Part shown: one piece after another, positions 22,456-32,090 of the stretch | How positions within the stretch are numbered: the first letter of the stretch is position 1 | Layout: each line of letters begins with the position of its first letter | DNA from: Tetracentron sinense | Taxonomy: Eukaryota > Streptophyta > Magnoliopsida > Trochodendrales > Trochodendraceae | Assembly: GCA_015143295.1 (NCBI GenBank) | Contig: CM026574.1 | Location: 15,750,938 to 15,814,937, forward strand | Direction: 5' to 3' | Length of the DNA: 64,000 bases | The notes under the pieces: model-generated | What the model saw: the letters and a program-made list of their open reading frames with translations, nothing else | Database searches by the model: none | Told to the model about the DNA's origin: nothing | Made by a program: the position numbers and the translations under genes

Positions 22456-25400
22456 TTGTAATTTAATAACTTTTTAAAAAGCTCTATTTGGTAAGGAACT
22501 TTGTAAAGAATTCTAATAAAAAAGAACTCTACAAAGGCAAGACTTAGGCTTTACAAGTAACGCTTTAGTGTATAAAATACCAATATATAAAACATGTGTT
22601 GTTAGAGTGGTATGAATAAAAAGGAAATTATATATTTTCTAAAATTAGGACTATCATAAATTTTTTAGGATTCTCTTTAACTTAGAATTCTAATAAACTA
22701 TCTTATTATATATATGTAAATATGTAACAATTTTAATTGATTACGAAAATGATCTTATTCCATAATTGATGTCTTATTGATTAAATCACATCAACAAGTA
22801 CAAATGGGTATATTCCATCTTGCTTAATGGTCAGCCAAAAGGTTTCATCAAGGCTTCTAGTGGCCTTCAACAAAGGGACCCTTTATCGCAATACTTATTA
22901 ATCATAATGGTTGAAGCGTTATCATGCCTTATTCAAAAGGCAATGCTCGAAGAACATTTAGTGGAATCAAGCTTAACAGTCACGTTCCCAACTTCTCCCA
23001 CCTATTGTTCGCCGACGAATGTCTCATTTTCCTAAAAGCAAACCTCGAGGAGGCACATAATCTTTAGACCATTCTTCAGCAGTTTGGAAATGAGTCTGGC
23101 CAACAAGTAAATTTTAACAAGTCATGGATTGCAATTAATAACAATACCCCTTGGAGGTTCCGATGGATGATAGCAAAGATCCTTTCGCATTATCGCTGTT
23201 GCAGCCCAGAGAAATATTTGTGCGATTCCTATTGAATTTGGTCGCTCAAAATCTCAATCATTTGCATCCCTTAAGTAAAGAATCTTAGCCAGAATACAAA
23301 AATGGTAGCATTTTTTGTTAACTCGGGCAGGCCGCGACACACTTATCAGATCCGTTGTTCATGTCATCCCATCTTATGCCTTGAACTGCTTTAAACTTCC
23401 TAAGCGTTGGGTGGCTGAAATTCACAGTGCAATTACCCATATTTGGTGGAGCACTTTGGGAGTTTCCAAAATCTATTGGGTTCGTTGGACCACCTTATAT
23501 TGGCCAAAGGAGCGAGGAGGCCTAGGGCTTCGAGATCTTGGTAGCTTTAATTTTAGCTTGTTAGCAAAACAAGGTTAGCGACTATTATCTCATCCCACAT
23601 CCCTATGGGCTCAAGTATGCAAAGCTCTCCATCATCCTAGCTCATCTTTTTGGATGCCCCTCTTGGGGTTGGCAGAGCTTACTAGCGGGGAGAGATATTC
23701 TTCAGGAGGGCCTTCGGTGGCAAATAGGGAATGGCAACCAGGTTATAGCAAGCTCTGACCCATGGGTCCCAAATGTGCCGCCTTTCAAAACCCCAGATCC
23801 TCCAAGGATTATCATTGGGCGATATGCGTGTTTCCAACAACTCGACTCAAATCCTAGATGCTAGAACCTGAGGTGTCTCAGAGAGTTTTTATTCCTCGAT
23901 CAATTTTCAAAATATGTAAAATCTCAATCAATACCCAAGGTCCCAACCAAATAGGCTAGTTTGGCATTCAACAAAATCTAACATCTTTAAAGTTAGCTTT
24001 GGCTATCAATGAGCAAACCAGATGAGGGGACTAAAAAAGCATCTCCCAGCTCCCACCCGACTGAATCTAATGGTAAGTGTTGGCATAATATTTTGGAAAT
24101 TCCAACCCTCCCGAAAATACAAGTGTGTTGGCCCCAGAATTCAACATCGTACCTAAAACCAATTGGTGTTAGTAATGGCTTCATCTTTGTACTTAAACAT
24201 GTGTCTATGGTGGTCAGTCCACTGGCGGTTAGTCCAGAGCCCTAAGGGGAGTTGTGGTCCCATAACCAACAATCCCCCCCCCCTCGACAACGACCCAGGG
24301 TGACTCAAACATGGAACCTTGGCTCTGATAACAATTGTATGCCCCAGAATTCACCATCTTACCTAAAACCAATTGGTGTTAGGAGGGGCTTCATCTTTAT
24401 ACTTAAACATGTGTCTGTGGCGGTCAGTCCACTGGCGGTTAGTCCAGAGCCCTAAGGGGATTTGCGGTCCCATAACCAACAAAGTGTTCCTATGGCGAAT
24501 TTGCCACAATGCTCTTGGAGTGGCAACAAAACTTAGAAGGCGTCAAGTTCAGGTGGGTGATTGGTGCCCAATTTTGCAAAACGACTGAAGAATTGATTTG
24601 GCATTTATTCATTGAGTGCCCATGTTCAAGATAAAAATTTGGTTTGGTTCTTAGTTGAGTCTTCGCTCCCTCACTCTTCAGATCTTTCTTTCAAAGACCG
24701 GTGGAAACATTGGGTGCATAATCCAAACTTTGGGGCCGATAACTATTCCTTGGTAGTGATGTTAAGTAATACTCTCTAGTGAATTTGGCAGCATCAAAAT
24801 ATAGTTCTTTTTCGGGGGCTTACACTGGATCCCTCCATAGCCATAACCCAAGCTTACCATCTAGTTATCGAGATACTGAAAGGAGCGCATCACCAACTCC
24901 ATTGGGAGTCCAAGATTGTTGGTGCCCTCCTAGTTCCGATTGGATAAAAATTAATGTCAACAGAGCCTCTGTAACAGGTCTCGGAGCGATTGTTTGGGAT
25001 CATGACAAACAAATCCTATGAACTTCCAACATGTCCCTACTTGGGGGTTCTACTCGTGTGGCTAAGGCCTCTACTATTCGCCATGAGATTTGTTTATCAA
25101 TTAAAAACTCTTGGCCCAACATTGTGATTGAATCTGATGCCAAGGAGATCATTCAGTTTCTGAGTGGGAGTTCTATTTCAATCCATGGGGAGATCCTTCC
25201 AGTTTTGAATGACATCCAGGTCTTGAAACAATTATGTGAGATGGTTCCTTTTAGTACATCATCCAGATAACAAACTCACTGGTGCATGATTGAGCAAGGA
25301 AAGCTTTGAATGAGAGCATTAGTTTCATTGTTCAGGAGTTGGCTATGACCAACCATTTGCGGGTGCAGGGGCCTCCTACTATTTCAATCTATTCTCAGTA

Positions 25401-28400
25401 ATCTAAAAGTTATCTTTTAACAAAAAAAAATGTACAAATGGATCAATAAACTGAGGTCATGTTAGCCTTGCAATGGAGGAGATGAGCCACTAAACTTAAG
25501 ATTATAGCCAAGTAATGTTGAATTTATAGCGGCAATCTATTAATGTATGTGCTCAATGAAGAATTATACATATTAATGTACATTTTTTTAAGAGTGATCC
25601 ATTGATTTAGAATATTTTTTTGGTGGGTGAATGAAGATAAATAAGGTTAATTAACTTCAATTTTTTAAATTTTAGGTTCTTTTTAAGAGCAATTCATTGA
25701 TTTAAAATATTTGTTTGGTGGGTGAATGAACATATATAAGGTTCATTAGCTTCAATTTTTTAAACTTTAGGTTCAAATTAACTGGAAAGTTAATTTTTAA
25801 GTCTACATTTTTAATAATTTAGGTATTTATTTTGTTGGGGCTTACATTATAATTTTTGTTCTTTGATCTTCTTTGTTCTATGGTAAAACATATTTGACAA
25901 GATTGTCTAACAAGTCCAAGCCATAAAAATAAGTAAGCATCTTTGTACCATATACACACACATGTGTGTGTGTGCATCCTCGATATTATGTACAGTGTTA
26001 TTAGAAGATAAAATAATTGATAATTCATGCATTTTCTTTTCCAATCCTATAGTTGAGTTTCAATTTATACATTAGTTCAGACCTTTATATGTGGGTCGTT
26101 GAACTTGGTTCATGCATTTTGAACAAGATATCAACTTTTTGAAAATAGAAGATGAATTTCATAAAGATTTTATAATTGAACTATTGTTTAAAGATGAATT
26201 TAATTTTTTTTTTCTCTCATTAATTATTAATAGCGATCTCTATTTTCATAATCATGTGAAATTTTTATAGTTAAAAAAAAGTATATGTTAATCAATTTTG
26301 TATAAATTTAATTATCAAATTAATCCTATAAAGACATCACACCCAACTGATTTACATCATATAATACAACATGAGTCTCTTGATTGCTTATGTCAACATA
26401 TTTCAAACTCCAAATATCACAGGACCTATGGTGTTAGGATCTGTTATTTTTATTTAATATGCAGCTCACATTCTACTCAACTCCACTTTAACTTAAAAGG
26501 TAAGTCATAGAATTGTAGAATAGTGAGATATAATATTCTCTTGTATTGAGTTTTTTTTTTGTTTTTAATATTGTCACACACAATCTCTCTCTCTTTTTCT
26601 GATGACACACACATATACATATATCATTGAAAAACTATTCATGCCTACATATATTATTGAAAAACCATCCAGTGTAGATGGGGTTAGGCAAAGTCCTACC
26701 AATTTATTAAAGATAGAGAAGATTACATGCAAAAGAGGGAGCTTAAACTTGACATTTGCCTCTAGCTAAGAAACAATAAACATGGAGGTAGATGAATATG
26801 TATTTTACTCAAAATAATTGACTTTTATAAACCTCCCTCTCAAGTGTTCCTTCAGAAATATAAGTTGTATACAATTGGCCACTTTTCTTCTTATTTATCT
26901 TCAAAATTACTAGATGAAATTCGTATTTGCAGTTTTTTCAATTAGAAAATCATATATATATTGTAATTTTCACTAGAGATGTAGCAAACTCTATTTCACA
27001 ATCTTCATCTCCATTGCATTCTAAATTGTTATTATTTGAAGGGCAACACTTTGCCGGACAAAATGGATTTTAGTATTTTCATTATTTTTCAACTTAGAAA
27101 TTTCATCGAGAAGTTGTATGAGGCTATTTTCACTTAAAATGTCAATTTCTTTCTCGCTAGATCAACAACAATTTCTTGCTTGATCATCTACAACAATTTT
27201 TTCTCTTATATAATATTGTTGGCAAACATTGTTCGGATTGGGTAGAGACATAACTACGTTATTTCAAGTTGGGATTCTAACATCTTTAATTATTAAATCA
27301 ATGATATTCAAATCCAAAGTCTTCAACTCTAGATTATCATGTTTCTTTGTGGGATATTGAGAATATAATGAAATCAATGTTTTTGCTATCTGACCTATTA
27401 GAAGTTTTCGAAGCCATGTGTGAAGTTATTTTATAAATATCTTTTCATTTTTTAGATTAATCTGCATTATTCTTGTTAGTCACATCATGATGAGAAGTAG
27501 TTTTCAGCTCATTCCCTTGTTAAGATGACCCCGTGCTCCTTAGTTTTCTTAAATTTGCATTCTTCATACAAATGTTTGTATTTGCAGTATTGAGGACATA
27601 GCTTTAGGATTTTCTCAAACACTGCGCATTGCCATTTACCTTTTAGTCGAAGAACAATCTAGATTTTGTTTGGCCTTGGTTTTTTCAGATGGATCTCGAT
27701 ATAAACCCTGGCGAGAGTCGGTCTATAGAATAATCTAATCAGACCATCAATCCTCAAAACTTTTTCACGAGTGACTATAACAAATCTTAGGCAATTTTTG
27801 TTGTAAAGGTTTAGTGGAAGATGTTGGAAACAAACCAAGATTGGTGCAATCAAGGGTTAGAGCTAGGTTTGAACCATGGATTTCATCGATAGATTCTACA
27901 ATATATCCCTTTATATACACAATCAACTTCTCTGATCCAAGCAGTTATGAAATCTTCATCTCCATAAATTTGAGTAGAACATGTCTAGCATTGATGAGGC
28001 TTACTGAGACCCTGACTTTTGAATGCCACTAATTATGAAGATCAATCTTCATTGTTTTGATAAAATGACTAATTCCTCATCTGAAAAGAAAACATCAAGT
28101 TCTCCTTTTATGTATTCTTAGATGTTTGATAGGAATAGACCCTGATTAAATGGATGCACACCTTTCCCTAAAACTTGATTAAAGGAAGAGTCTGGACCCC
28201 CTCAGCACTGACAAGGGCATATATATTGAGAGTCCAAGAATTAGAGCCCTGGACGCTTATATGCCCCCCCTTTTTTTTTTTTTGCTAATAAGAAATAACT
28301 TACTTTCATTAATGATAATCTCACTAAAGCAAGAATTAGCAAGAATCTTCAGAGAAAAATGGATACTTGTCATGGTCCAAGCCCTAATTCTTAGACCTTA

Positions 28401-29072
28401 GTCCATATAATTTTGTCCCTACACCCACACCCACAAATATATATATAATAAATGGAGTTTGTGGCACTTTTAGTACAAATTAGTGGAGATAGGGACTAGA
28501 GAAAACATACATCCATGGGGGATCGTAGCCCATAAATTTTATGCGTCCCATGAAGTAGGCCTCCTATACCATAATATGGCTATTTGCTCTAAATTAGTTA
28601 CTTAGGTAGTTAAACTAAAATTTGAATGTGTTGACTGTGATTTGAATGAACTAGCTACATATAATTAAAACTTATATGCAAGCTCATGGCTTATCTATAA
28701 GTTTCTTCAACTCAGTCTCAAGCACTTGACCTTTGTGGATAATCAAATTTGGGAAATGAATGCAACAATGTTCTTTTATCCTATATGTGATAGTTTCGAG
28801 TTTCGTTTAAAATATTACTCAGTATCTTCCACGAGGTAGAAAAACTAACTTTATATGACGGGATGATGGAAACCAGGAATTACTATCACTGCTCGAACCA
28901 AGGATGTCATGTGAAGAAGAGAGTAGAAAGAGACTGTGAAGATTCGAGCTATGTGATTACAACATATGATAGTGTGCACAACCACGAGAGCCCTTGTGTG
29001 GTCTACTACAACCAAGTGCCTCTAACGGTTCCCAGTGGATGGACTTTGCAAGCTTCTCACTCGTCTTTATGA
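9704..29072 (+). CDS. WRKY51: Group IIc WRKY transcription factor, WRKY50/51-like (3 exons)
   Basis: Exons 9704-9969, 10082-10231 and 28877-29072 join in frame (introns phase 2, GT-AG) to 203 aa. WRKY factors bind DNA in the nucleus; WRKY50/51 act in salicylate/jasmonate defence signalling in Arabidopsis. The WRKY domain has WRKYGKK at 124-130 instead of WRKYGQK and a zinc site C144-x4-C149-x23-H173-x-H175 ending HNH. The conserved preceding block is RIAFRTKSEIEIMDDGFKW. The N-terminus is acidic with DFNDYLNLEDGW, as in this subgroup. The start ATG at 9704 sits in ACCATGT, with no in-frame ATG upstream. The second intron lies at the conserved PR|NYY position but is 18,645 bp long and filled with transposons. 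The next recognised gene downstream is LIP1, as in Arabidopsis. Whether WRKY50 or WRKY51 is the closer relative is not resolved by eye. Confidence 0.88.
10335..10750. repeat. Intronic tandem repeat array, interrupted by Helitron block
   Basis: Three imperfect copies (about 10335-10500, 10510-10615, 10617-10745) share TTAACTGAATTACGATCATG, then TTTGCAATGGATGA and TTCATTAGCTAC. A fourth copy is at 19018-19130, immediately after the Helitron block. The array is therefore older intron sequence that was split by insertions. Confidence 0.75.
11601..11715. repeat. Foldback hairpin element
   Basis: Arms GAGACCGCACATGTGGTGA and TCATCACATGTGCGGTCTC are separated by an AT-rich loop. Similar in style to the foldback element at 7355-7492. 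Borders approximate. Confidence 0.6.
11738..12130. mobile_element. Mutator-type MITE, near-perfect palindrome
   Basis: The element is 393 bp. Its left terminus GGGTGCAAATCCTCTCCAG is inverted at the right as CTGGAGAGGATTTGCCACC. The arms (about 190 bp each) are almost perfectly complementary through to the AT-rich centre. It is flanked by identical 9-bp duplications AAAATATAA at 11729-11737 and 12131-12139. A 9-bp duplication with long inverted arms is typical of Mutator-like elements. The high arm identity points to a fairly young insertion or ongoing arm homogenisation. Internal motifs (TTAACC.TGGTTAA, CACCCACCCCTAGG) recur in the Helitron copies between 13.8 and 18.8 kb. Confidence 0.92.
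12282..12803 (-). pseudogene. APR: Captured fragment of 5'-adenylylsulfate (APS) reductase
   Basis: On the minus strand, pieces match the C-terminal half of plant APS reductase, the plastid enzyme that reduces APS to sulfite in sulfate assimilation. In order: a VL..EKEERWWWEDAKAKECGL linker, IVDIFNTKSLVTLSKMGIEN, LVMLYAPWC in a shifted frame (12581-12620), then LMEESYVELAEKLAGMGLKV and a C-terminus ending LANALR before a natural-looking stop at 12282. The thioredoxin/glutaredoxin-like CPFC site is altered to CLLL, a frameshift lies near 12620-12635, and part of the loop before SFPTIL is lost. About 85 bp of non-coding sequence (12496-12580) sits where a CQ|AM junction would fall and may be an intron relic, which would favour DNA-level capture over retrocopying. 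The N-terminal reductase domain is absent. Family recognition is from memory but rests on several separate motifs. Confidence 0.82.
13493..14643 (-). mobile_element. Helitron copy (minus), degenerate
   Basis: The left end, read on minus, has the same hairpin-like terminus (..CACGTG..GCCACCCACTCG) as the better copies at 14644 and 17988, with CTAG mutated. The body shows the family order GAGAGAGACCGGGAAG, GAGGGCATTT, GCATTTTGCCAAGAGAGCGAG, then repeated TTAACCACAGTT/CACCCAC motifs. It closes with the eroded 5' terminus GGGGCATCCTCTTTATATA near 14610. No coding capacity. Confidence 0.65.
14644..15643 (-). mobile_element. Helitron copy (minus), right end truncated
   Basis: Starts with CTAGTGGGTGACACGTGTG, which read on minus is a CACGTGT..ACACGTG hairpin followed by CACTAG, a Helitron 3' end. 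The body parallels the neighbouring copies. It lacks the usual closing GGGGCGTCCTC and runs into the plus-strand Helitron at 15644. Confidence 0.65.
15644..17842 (+). mobile_element. Non-autonomous Helitron (plus)
   Basis: Begins TCTACTACTATAAAGTAGAG, a typical plant Helitron 5' terminus, preceded by host A. It ends with hairpin CCCATGCGATGGG, then TATTTACTAG and host T. There is no Rep/helicase coding. It carries a minus-strand tRNA-derived SINE near 16946-17130. Because TCTA is repeated here, the exact left base is uncertain by a few nucleotides. Confidence 0.75.
16946..17130 (-). mobile_element. tRNA-derived SINE inside Helitron
   Basis: On minus, GGACCAGTGGTTCCTGGG is an A-box-like start and TAGGTTCGACTTCCC is a B-box (GGTTCGANNCC consensus). 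The unit ends in an A-rich tail (a T run at 16947-16956 on plus). It is a Pol III-type short retroelement without coding capacity. Target duplication not resolved. Confidence 0.65.
17988..19012 (-). mobile_element. Non-autonomous Helitron (minus), both termini visible
   Basis: On minus it begins TCTATACTAATAGAAAGAGG at 19012 and ends CACGTGCATTACACGTGTTA then CTAA at 17988, followed by T. Host A and T flank the two ends as expected. The 1,025-bp body carries the same CACCCACCCCTAGG / TTAACCACAGTT modules as the copies at 13.5-15.6 kb. A (GA)n tract occupies 18010-18046. No protein is encoded. Confidence 0.8.
19013..19387. other. Residual WRKY intron sequence
   Basis: Resumes the intronic repeat seen at 10335-10750 (GATAGCTCCCC..AACTGAATTACG). 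A short AAATATATATAGTGAGTGGC duplication follows (19121-19180). No gene. Confidence 0.55.
19472..19911. mobile_element. hAT-type MITE, GC-rich, inside the solo LTR
   Basis: Ends TATGGATGGCAAC and TTGCCATCCCTA form the inverted repeat. Flanks ATAATAAA (19464-19471) and ATACTAAA (19912-19919) are an 8-bp duplication with one mismatch. GC-rich subterminal arrays of GGGGCGGG and CCCGCCCC stand out against the AT-rich surroundings. A sister copy lies at 53982-54338. Confidence 0.85.
20330..20790. repeat. ACTTGTGAG motif cluster within the LTR
   Basis: ACTTGTGAG or one-base variants recur about a dozen times at irregular spacing. The homologous LTR at 1-60 shows the complementary CTCACAAG. Whether it binds a factor or is a degraded minisatellite cannot be told from sequence. 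Confidence 0.7.
21953..22797. other. WRKY intron, AT-rich with microsatellites
   Basis: Contains a (CT)n/(AT)n run (22302-22345) and an (AAT)n run (about 22425-22450). No gene recognised. Confidence 0.5.
22808..25431 (+). mobile_element. 5'-truncated L1-type LINE with RNase H domain
   Basis: Reading + gives reverse transcriptase GLQQRDPLSQYLLIIMVEAL (about 22860-22920) and, near 23320-23575, the conserved C-terminal block with KERGGLGLRDL. After an interruption come a zinc-binding-like segment and the RNase H domain with SDWIKINV and VIESDAKEIIQFL. Many stops and frameshifts make it dead. It ends in an A run (25422-25430). Target duplication GTACAAATGG lies at 22798-22807 and 25432-25441. 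A TRIM is inserted at 24126-24481. Confidence 0.9.
24126..24481 (-). mobile_element. Complete TRIM retroelement inside the LINE
   Basis: Two 146-bp LTRs (24126-24271 and 24336-24481) start TGT and end ACA, and differ at only about a dozen positions. On minus, TTATCAGAGCCAAGG follows the 5' LTR as a Met-tRNA primer site. A purine tract GAGGGGGGGGATTG lies directly before the 3' LTR. Internal region is only 64 bp and codes for nothing. Identical 5-bp target duplications AAGTG flank it (24121-24125 and 24482-24486). All hallmarks of a terminal-repeat retrotransposon in miniature are present; mobilisation would need enzymes from an autonomous relative. Confidence 0.93.
25588..25776. repeat. Tandem duplication, about 95-bp unit x2
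   Basis: Adjacent copies share CATTGATTTA, TTGGTGGGTGAATGAA and TTCAATTTTTTAAA. In the WRKY intron; no coding role. Confidence 0.8.
25777..27400. other. WRKY intron, mostly unrecognised
   Basis: AT-rich sequence with a short ACACACACATGTGTGTGTGT palindrome (25953-25974). Around 26690-26740 TTTATTAAAGATAGAGAAG resembles a reversed LINE 3' end, which may belong to the minus-strand LINE fragment further right. Confidence 0.4.
27480..28060 (-). mobile_element. LINE ORF1 remnant (DUF4283 / CCHC zinc-knuckle type)
   Basis: On minus, VLRIDGLIRLFYRP then LARVYIEIHLKKPRPNKI (about 27660-27765) matches the ORF1 nucleic-acid-binding region of plant L1 elements. It continues as a knuckle-like CPQYCKYKHLYEEC (about 27540-27600). 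Frames are broken. Its reverse transcriptase part was not found nearby. Confidence 0.6.
28280..28876. other. 3' end of the large WRKY intron
   Basis: No element recognised beyond a T/C homopolymer (28266-28284). The acceptor AG is at 28875-28876. No strong polypyrimidine tract precedes it, so splicing here may be weak. Confidence 0.5.
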
Positions 29073-31572
29073 TGATTTTCCTATATTTTTATCAATGCCT
29101 TATCTCAAATATTTGGAGTTGGCTACATTATTCTAGTCTATCAAGAATCATGTTCATGAAAACTATCTTGTAAATTAACATTGTATTAGAGTGAAAATTG
29201 TGGTTCTTGCATCACATATACATAGACGAATAACAATAATTATAAGTTATCGTTTGGAATATCTAAATCTTGGGTGTAATTGTCTATATGTCTATTAGGG
29301 ATAGACATTTTTACGTTTTGGACCGTTTGATAACACGTCTACTAGAAAAAAGATAAAAAGGCATCTCATGTCTAAAAAATAAGTCAATATTTTTTACGAT
29401 TTTTGTAAAAGAAGCCCACGTATATTGCAGGTAGATGACAGAATAAAGGTTATTGTTTTACCTTTATTATTATTATTATTACCATTATTATTACTATTAC
29501 CATTACCATTATTACTAATACTAAAAAATCCCAAGTTTATGAATGAAGAATTTGTAAAATGACATAAACTGCCACTACAATAAGATGCAATAAGATGATG
29601 TTACCAAATAAAGTTTTACAACAAACTTTGTCTATTATTGAGCGCTGCTAAACTGTTTTATTGTCTACAAATCATTTCTTATAGATATTTTTGTCATAAA
29701 TCTATTTTAGCTGGATCGGTCTAAAATAGACAAGATCTACCAAACGAGCCCAATAGCCATGTTAGCCCTACTCTAAGACATTCTCTACTTTCAGCCAAAA
29801 ATCAACACCTGATATAGCAAGGGCATGTGTTGGTGTTTGGCTCAAGGACATGTGTTGGTTTTTCATTGAGTAGGGCTAGCATGGCTCTAATAAAAAAGCA
29901 CAAGGAGTGCATTTATGGATGAGTCTCTTCTTTTCTCTCATGATTTGCTATGGTTTCAAAGACTCAATCTCAGAGAAGATAGAAAGAGGAAGATTTGTTG
30001 TCTTTGCTTGGAGAGTGCTAACCAGGAAGCTGAGAATCATACTCAATTGAGTTGTCCTGCAAGGATAATTTGGCTACCGTCCACTAGTGGTGTGTCCTAA
30101 CCTGGTTCAATATAATGGAAAGAAATAAGTAAAACCCTACTTTTCTCAGTTCTATGTCATAGAAGTTTGATATAAATGTTAGAATTTTGTATTTTTTGAG
30201 AAACCCTAGATATCCATTTGTTGGTTTTTAATATCTTGTGAGGTAAGTTGTTCATGGGATATGGTTACAATGAGAAAAAAAAAAAAGTCAAATTCTTTTA
30301 GTGCCTCACATATTTTTAGCAGGGTCAACTTTTTATTATATAAGGAGATTAAAGTTTATCGCAATTAAGGCTAGCATTCCACTTTAAAATGGCATGACAT
30401 GTCATTTGCAAAGTTATAGATCGCGTCTCTAGGCTTTTGCAATAGGATTGATAAAGCTAGTGCATCAGCCATAGGCAGGAAATGGGTGTTTCTCGGATAG
30501 GAGTGTTGTCAACAAGTACAGTCCTAATAGGGGTGAGCAAGGGCAGCTCCCCCCCTCCCCCAAAAAAAAACCTTTGAAAAAAATTATATATGTGATTTAA
30601 TTATGTGATAAGGCATAGCATTGAGAATGGGGCAGTTAATCTTGAACTTTCGAAAAAAAAATCTAAAATATTTAATTATTTAATAAGGCCTAGTCATTGG
30701 ATAAGGAACAACTGCCTCCTAAAAAAGGAGAAACAATACTCGTAGGATATGTATGAACCACTGGTCCCCTACAGGAGTTGGAACCCCCCACCCCCAAAAC
30801 CCATAATATTTTGTCCCCTAAATCTAGAATATTTTGTATTCAACTAATCATTCTCCACAAATTGATCAGTAATTACTAACATTTTCAATTAACACCACTT
30901 GCATCCCCTACAAGAAAATCTTGGCGCCCCCCTAGATGAGGTGAGGTTAGAGAGCAAGGGACATAAGTTTCACTTCTATCAGAGACTTTTATGGAGTTGA
31001 TGAGGACATGTCATGGCATCAAAGTCCCCAAGGTTGTTTAAGACTATAGTGGGGACGGATTATGAAGCCCAACCATTGATGTCTATGGGGTTTGGTTGAG
31101 AGATTCTTGATAGCGACAAATTCAAATGTATTGAGTTTGGTGGAAGTGAATCCCTATAATTGACCAAGAAGCTTCCTTCTTTTGGAATATGGTAGGTAGA
31201 AATGACTAACACGGATGGCTTCTACGAAAGGCTATGCTAAGTTAGCCGGGATGGAACAAAGGCTCTTGACAGTCCATTAATGTCTCTTGAGCTTCCTCTA
31301 TTGATGAGGACAAGACAACATTCCTCACACCAGCAGCTTCCAAGATAGGCCATGTAGTCTCTGATTGCAAAAGGGCTGCGAGCAATGGTTAATGCGAAGC
31401 ATGGCATTCCAAGATCTAGGCCTGTTAAAGGACAAGGTTAGGGCAAGGCATAGGTTTTCTCAGGCCCGACCCTCACCTACAAGGGTCATCTCTAGTCCTG
31501 CCTAACTTTCAGAGGGCTTGAATTGGCTAGACCCAAGCTCTAGCCTCAACGATGTCAGTTAGGGCTCTGTCA
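29073..31572. other. Intergenic region between WRKY and LIP1, left part
   Basis: Includes a (TTA)n-like run (29462-29520) and pieces resembling a hAT MITE (ACCGTTTGATA near 29325, ACCAAACGAGCC near 29741). An inverted version of the 6392-7208 element family lies at about 30530-30940. The ORF at 29915-30100 has no recognisable domain. Confidence 0.4.
29756..29886. mobile_element. Small MITE
   Basis: Inverted ends GCCATGTTAGCCCTACTC and GAGTAGGGCTAGCATGGC bound about 130 bp that contains two GCATGTGTTGGT-like blocks. Non-coding. Confidence 0.6.
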
Positions 31573-31584
31573 AGTCAAGATAGG

Positions 31585-31787
31585 ATAACCAACGAGGAGT
31601 TGGGCTAGTGGCCAAGACCACGCCTCAGGAAGCAGAGGTCTTGAGTTCGAGTCCCATCCCATTGTTGGCCACCCTTGGGGATTTATCCCAACTTTCTTGG
31701 TTGTGTAGAGTGAGGGGGTTTGCGTGGCCTGAGGGAATTAGTCGGGTGCTCTAAGAGGCCCCCGGATACCCTCGTCACCAAAAAAAG
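31585..31787 (+). mobile_element. tRNA-derived SINE with intact target duplication
   Basis: A-box-like GGCTAGTGGCCAAGACC and B-box GAGTTCGAGTCCC lie in the first 70 bases, then a tRNA-unrelated body, then CACCAAAAAAA. Flanked by 12-bp duplications AGTCAAGATAGG at 31573-31584 and 31788-31799. It moves with LINE enzymes and has no coding capacity. A truncated relative is at 53797-53946. Confidence 0.92.
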
Positions 31788-31799
31788 AGTCAAGATAGG

Positions 31800-32055
31800 G
31801 CTAGAACCTAACCAGAGATCATTTTTTTTTTCTCATATAGTACTGCCATCGGATACCAATCTGAAATGAACCATCCTCATCTAGTATTGGAACGAGCAAT
31901 GCAACACAAAGAACAGTATGATGGAGTTATTATTTTTTACCCGATGACATAGTATAATTTTTGTATTTTAAGTTTAAAATAGTATAATAAATTTTACTAT
32001 TCTCTTATATTGAAATTATATATAATATATTCTATAATTTATTATGTGTTTTAGC

Positions 32056-32090
<35 letters not shown>

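Noticed and set aside
22808-25431. Active LINE
   Set aside because: 5'-truncated, with many stops and frameshifts and a TRIM insertion.
31585-31787. Functional tRNA gene
   Set aside because: A and B boxes are present but the sequence cannot form a cloverleaf and carries a SINE body, A tail and target duplication.
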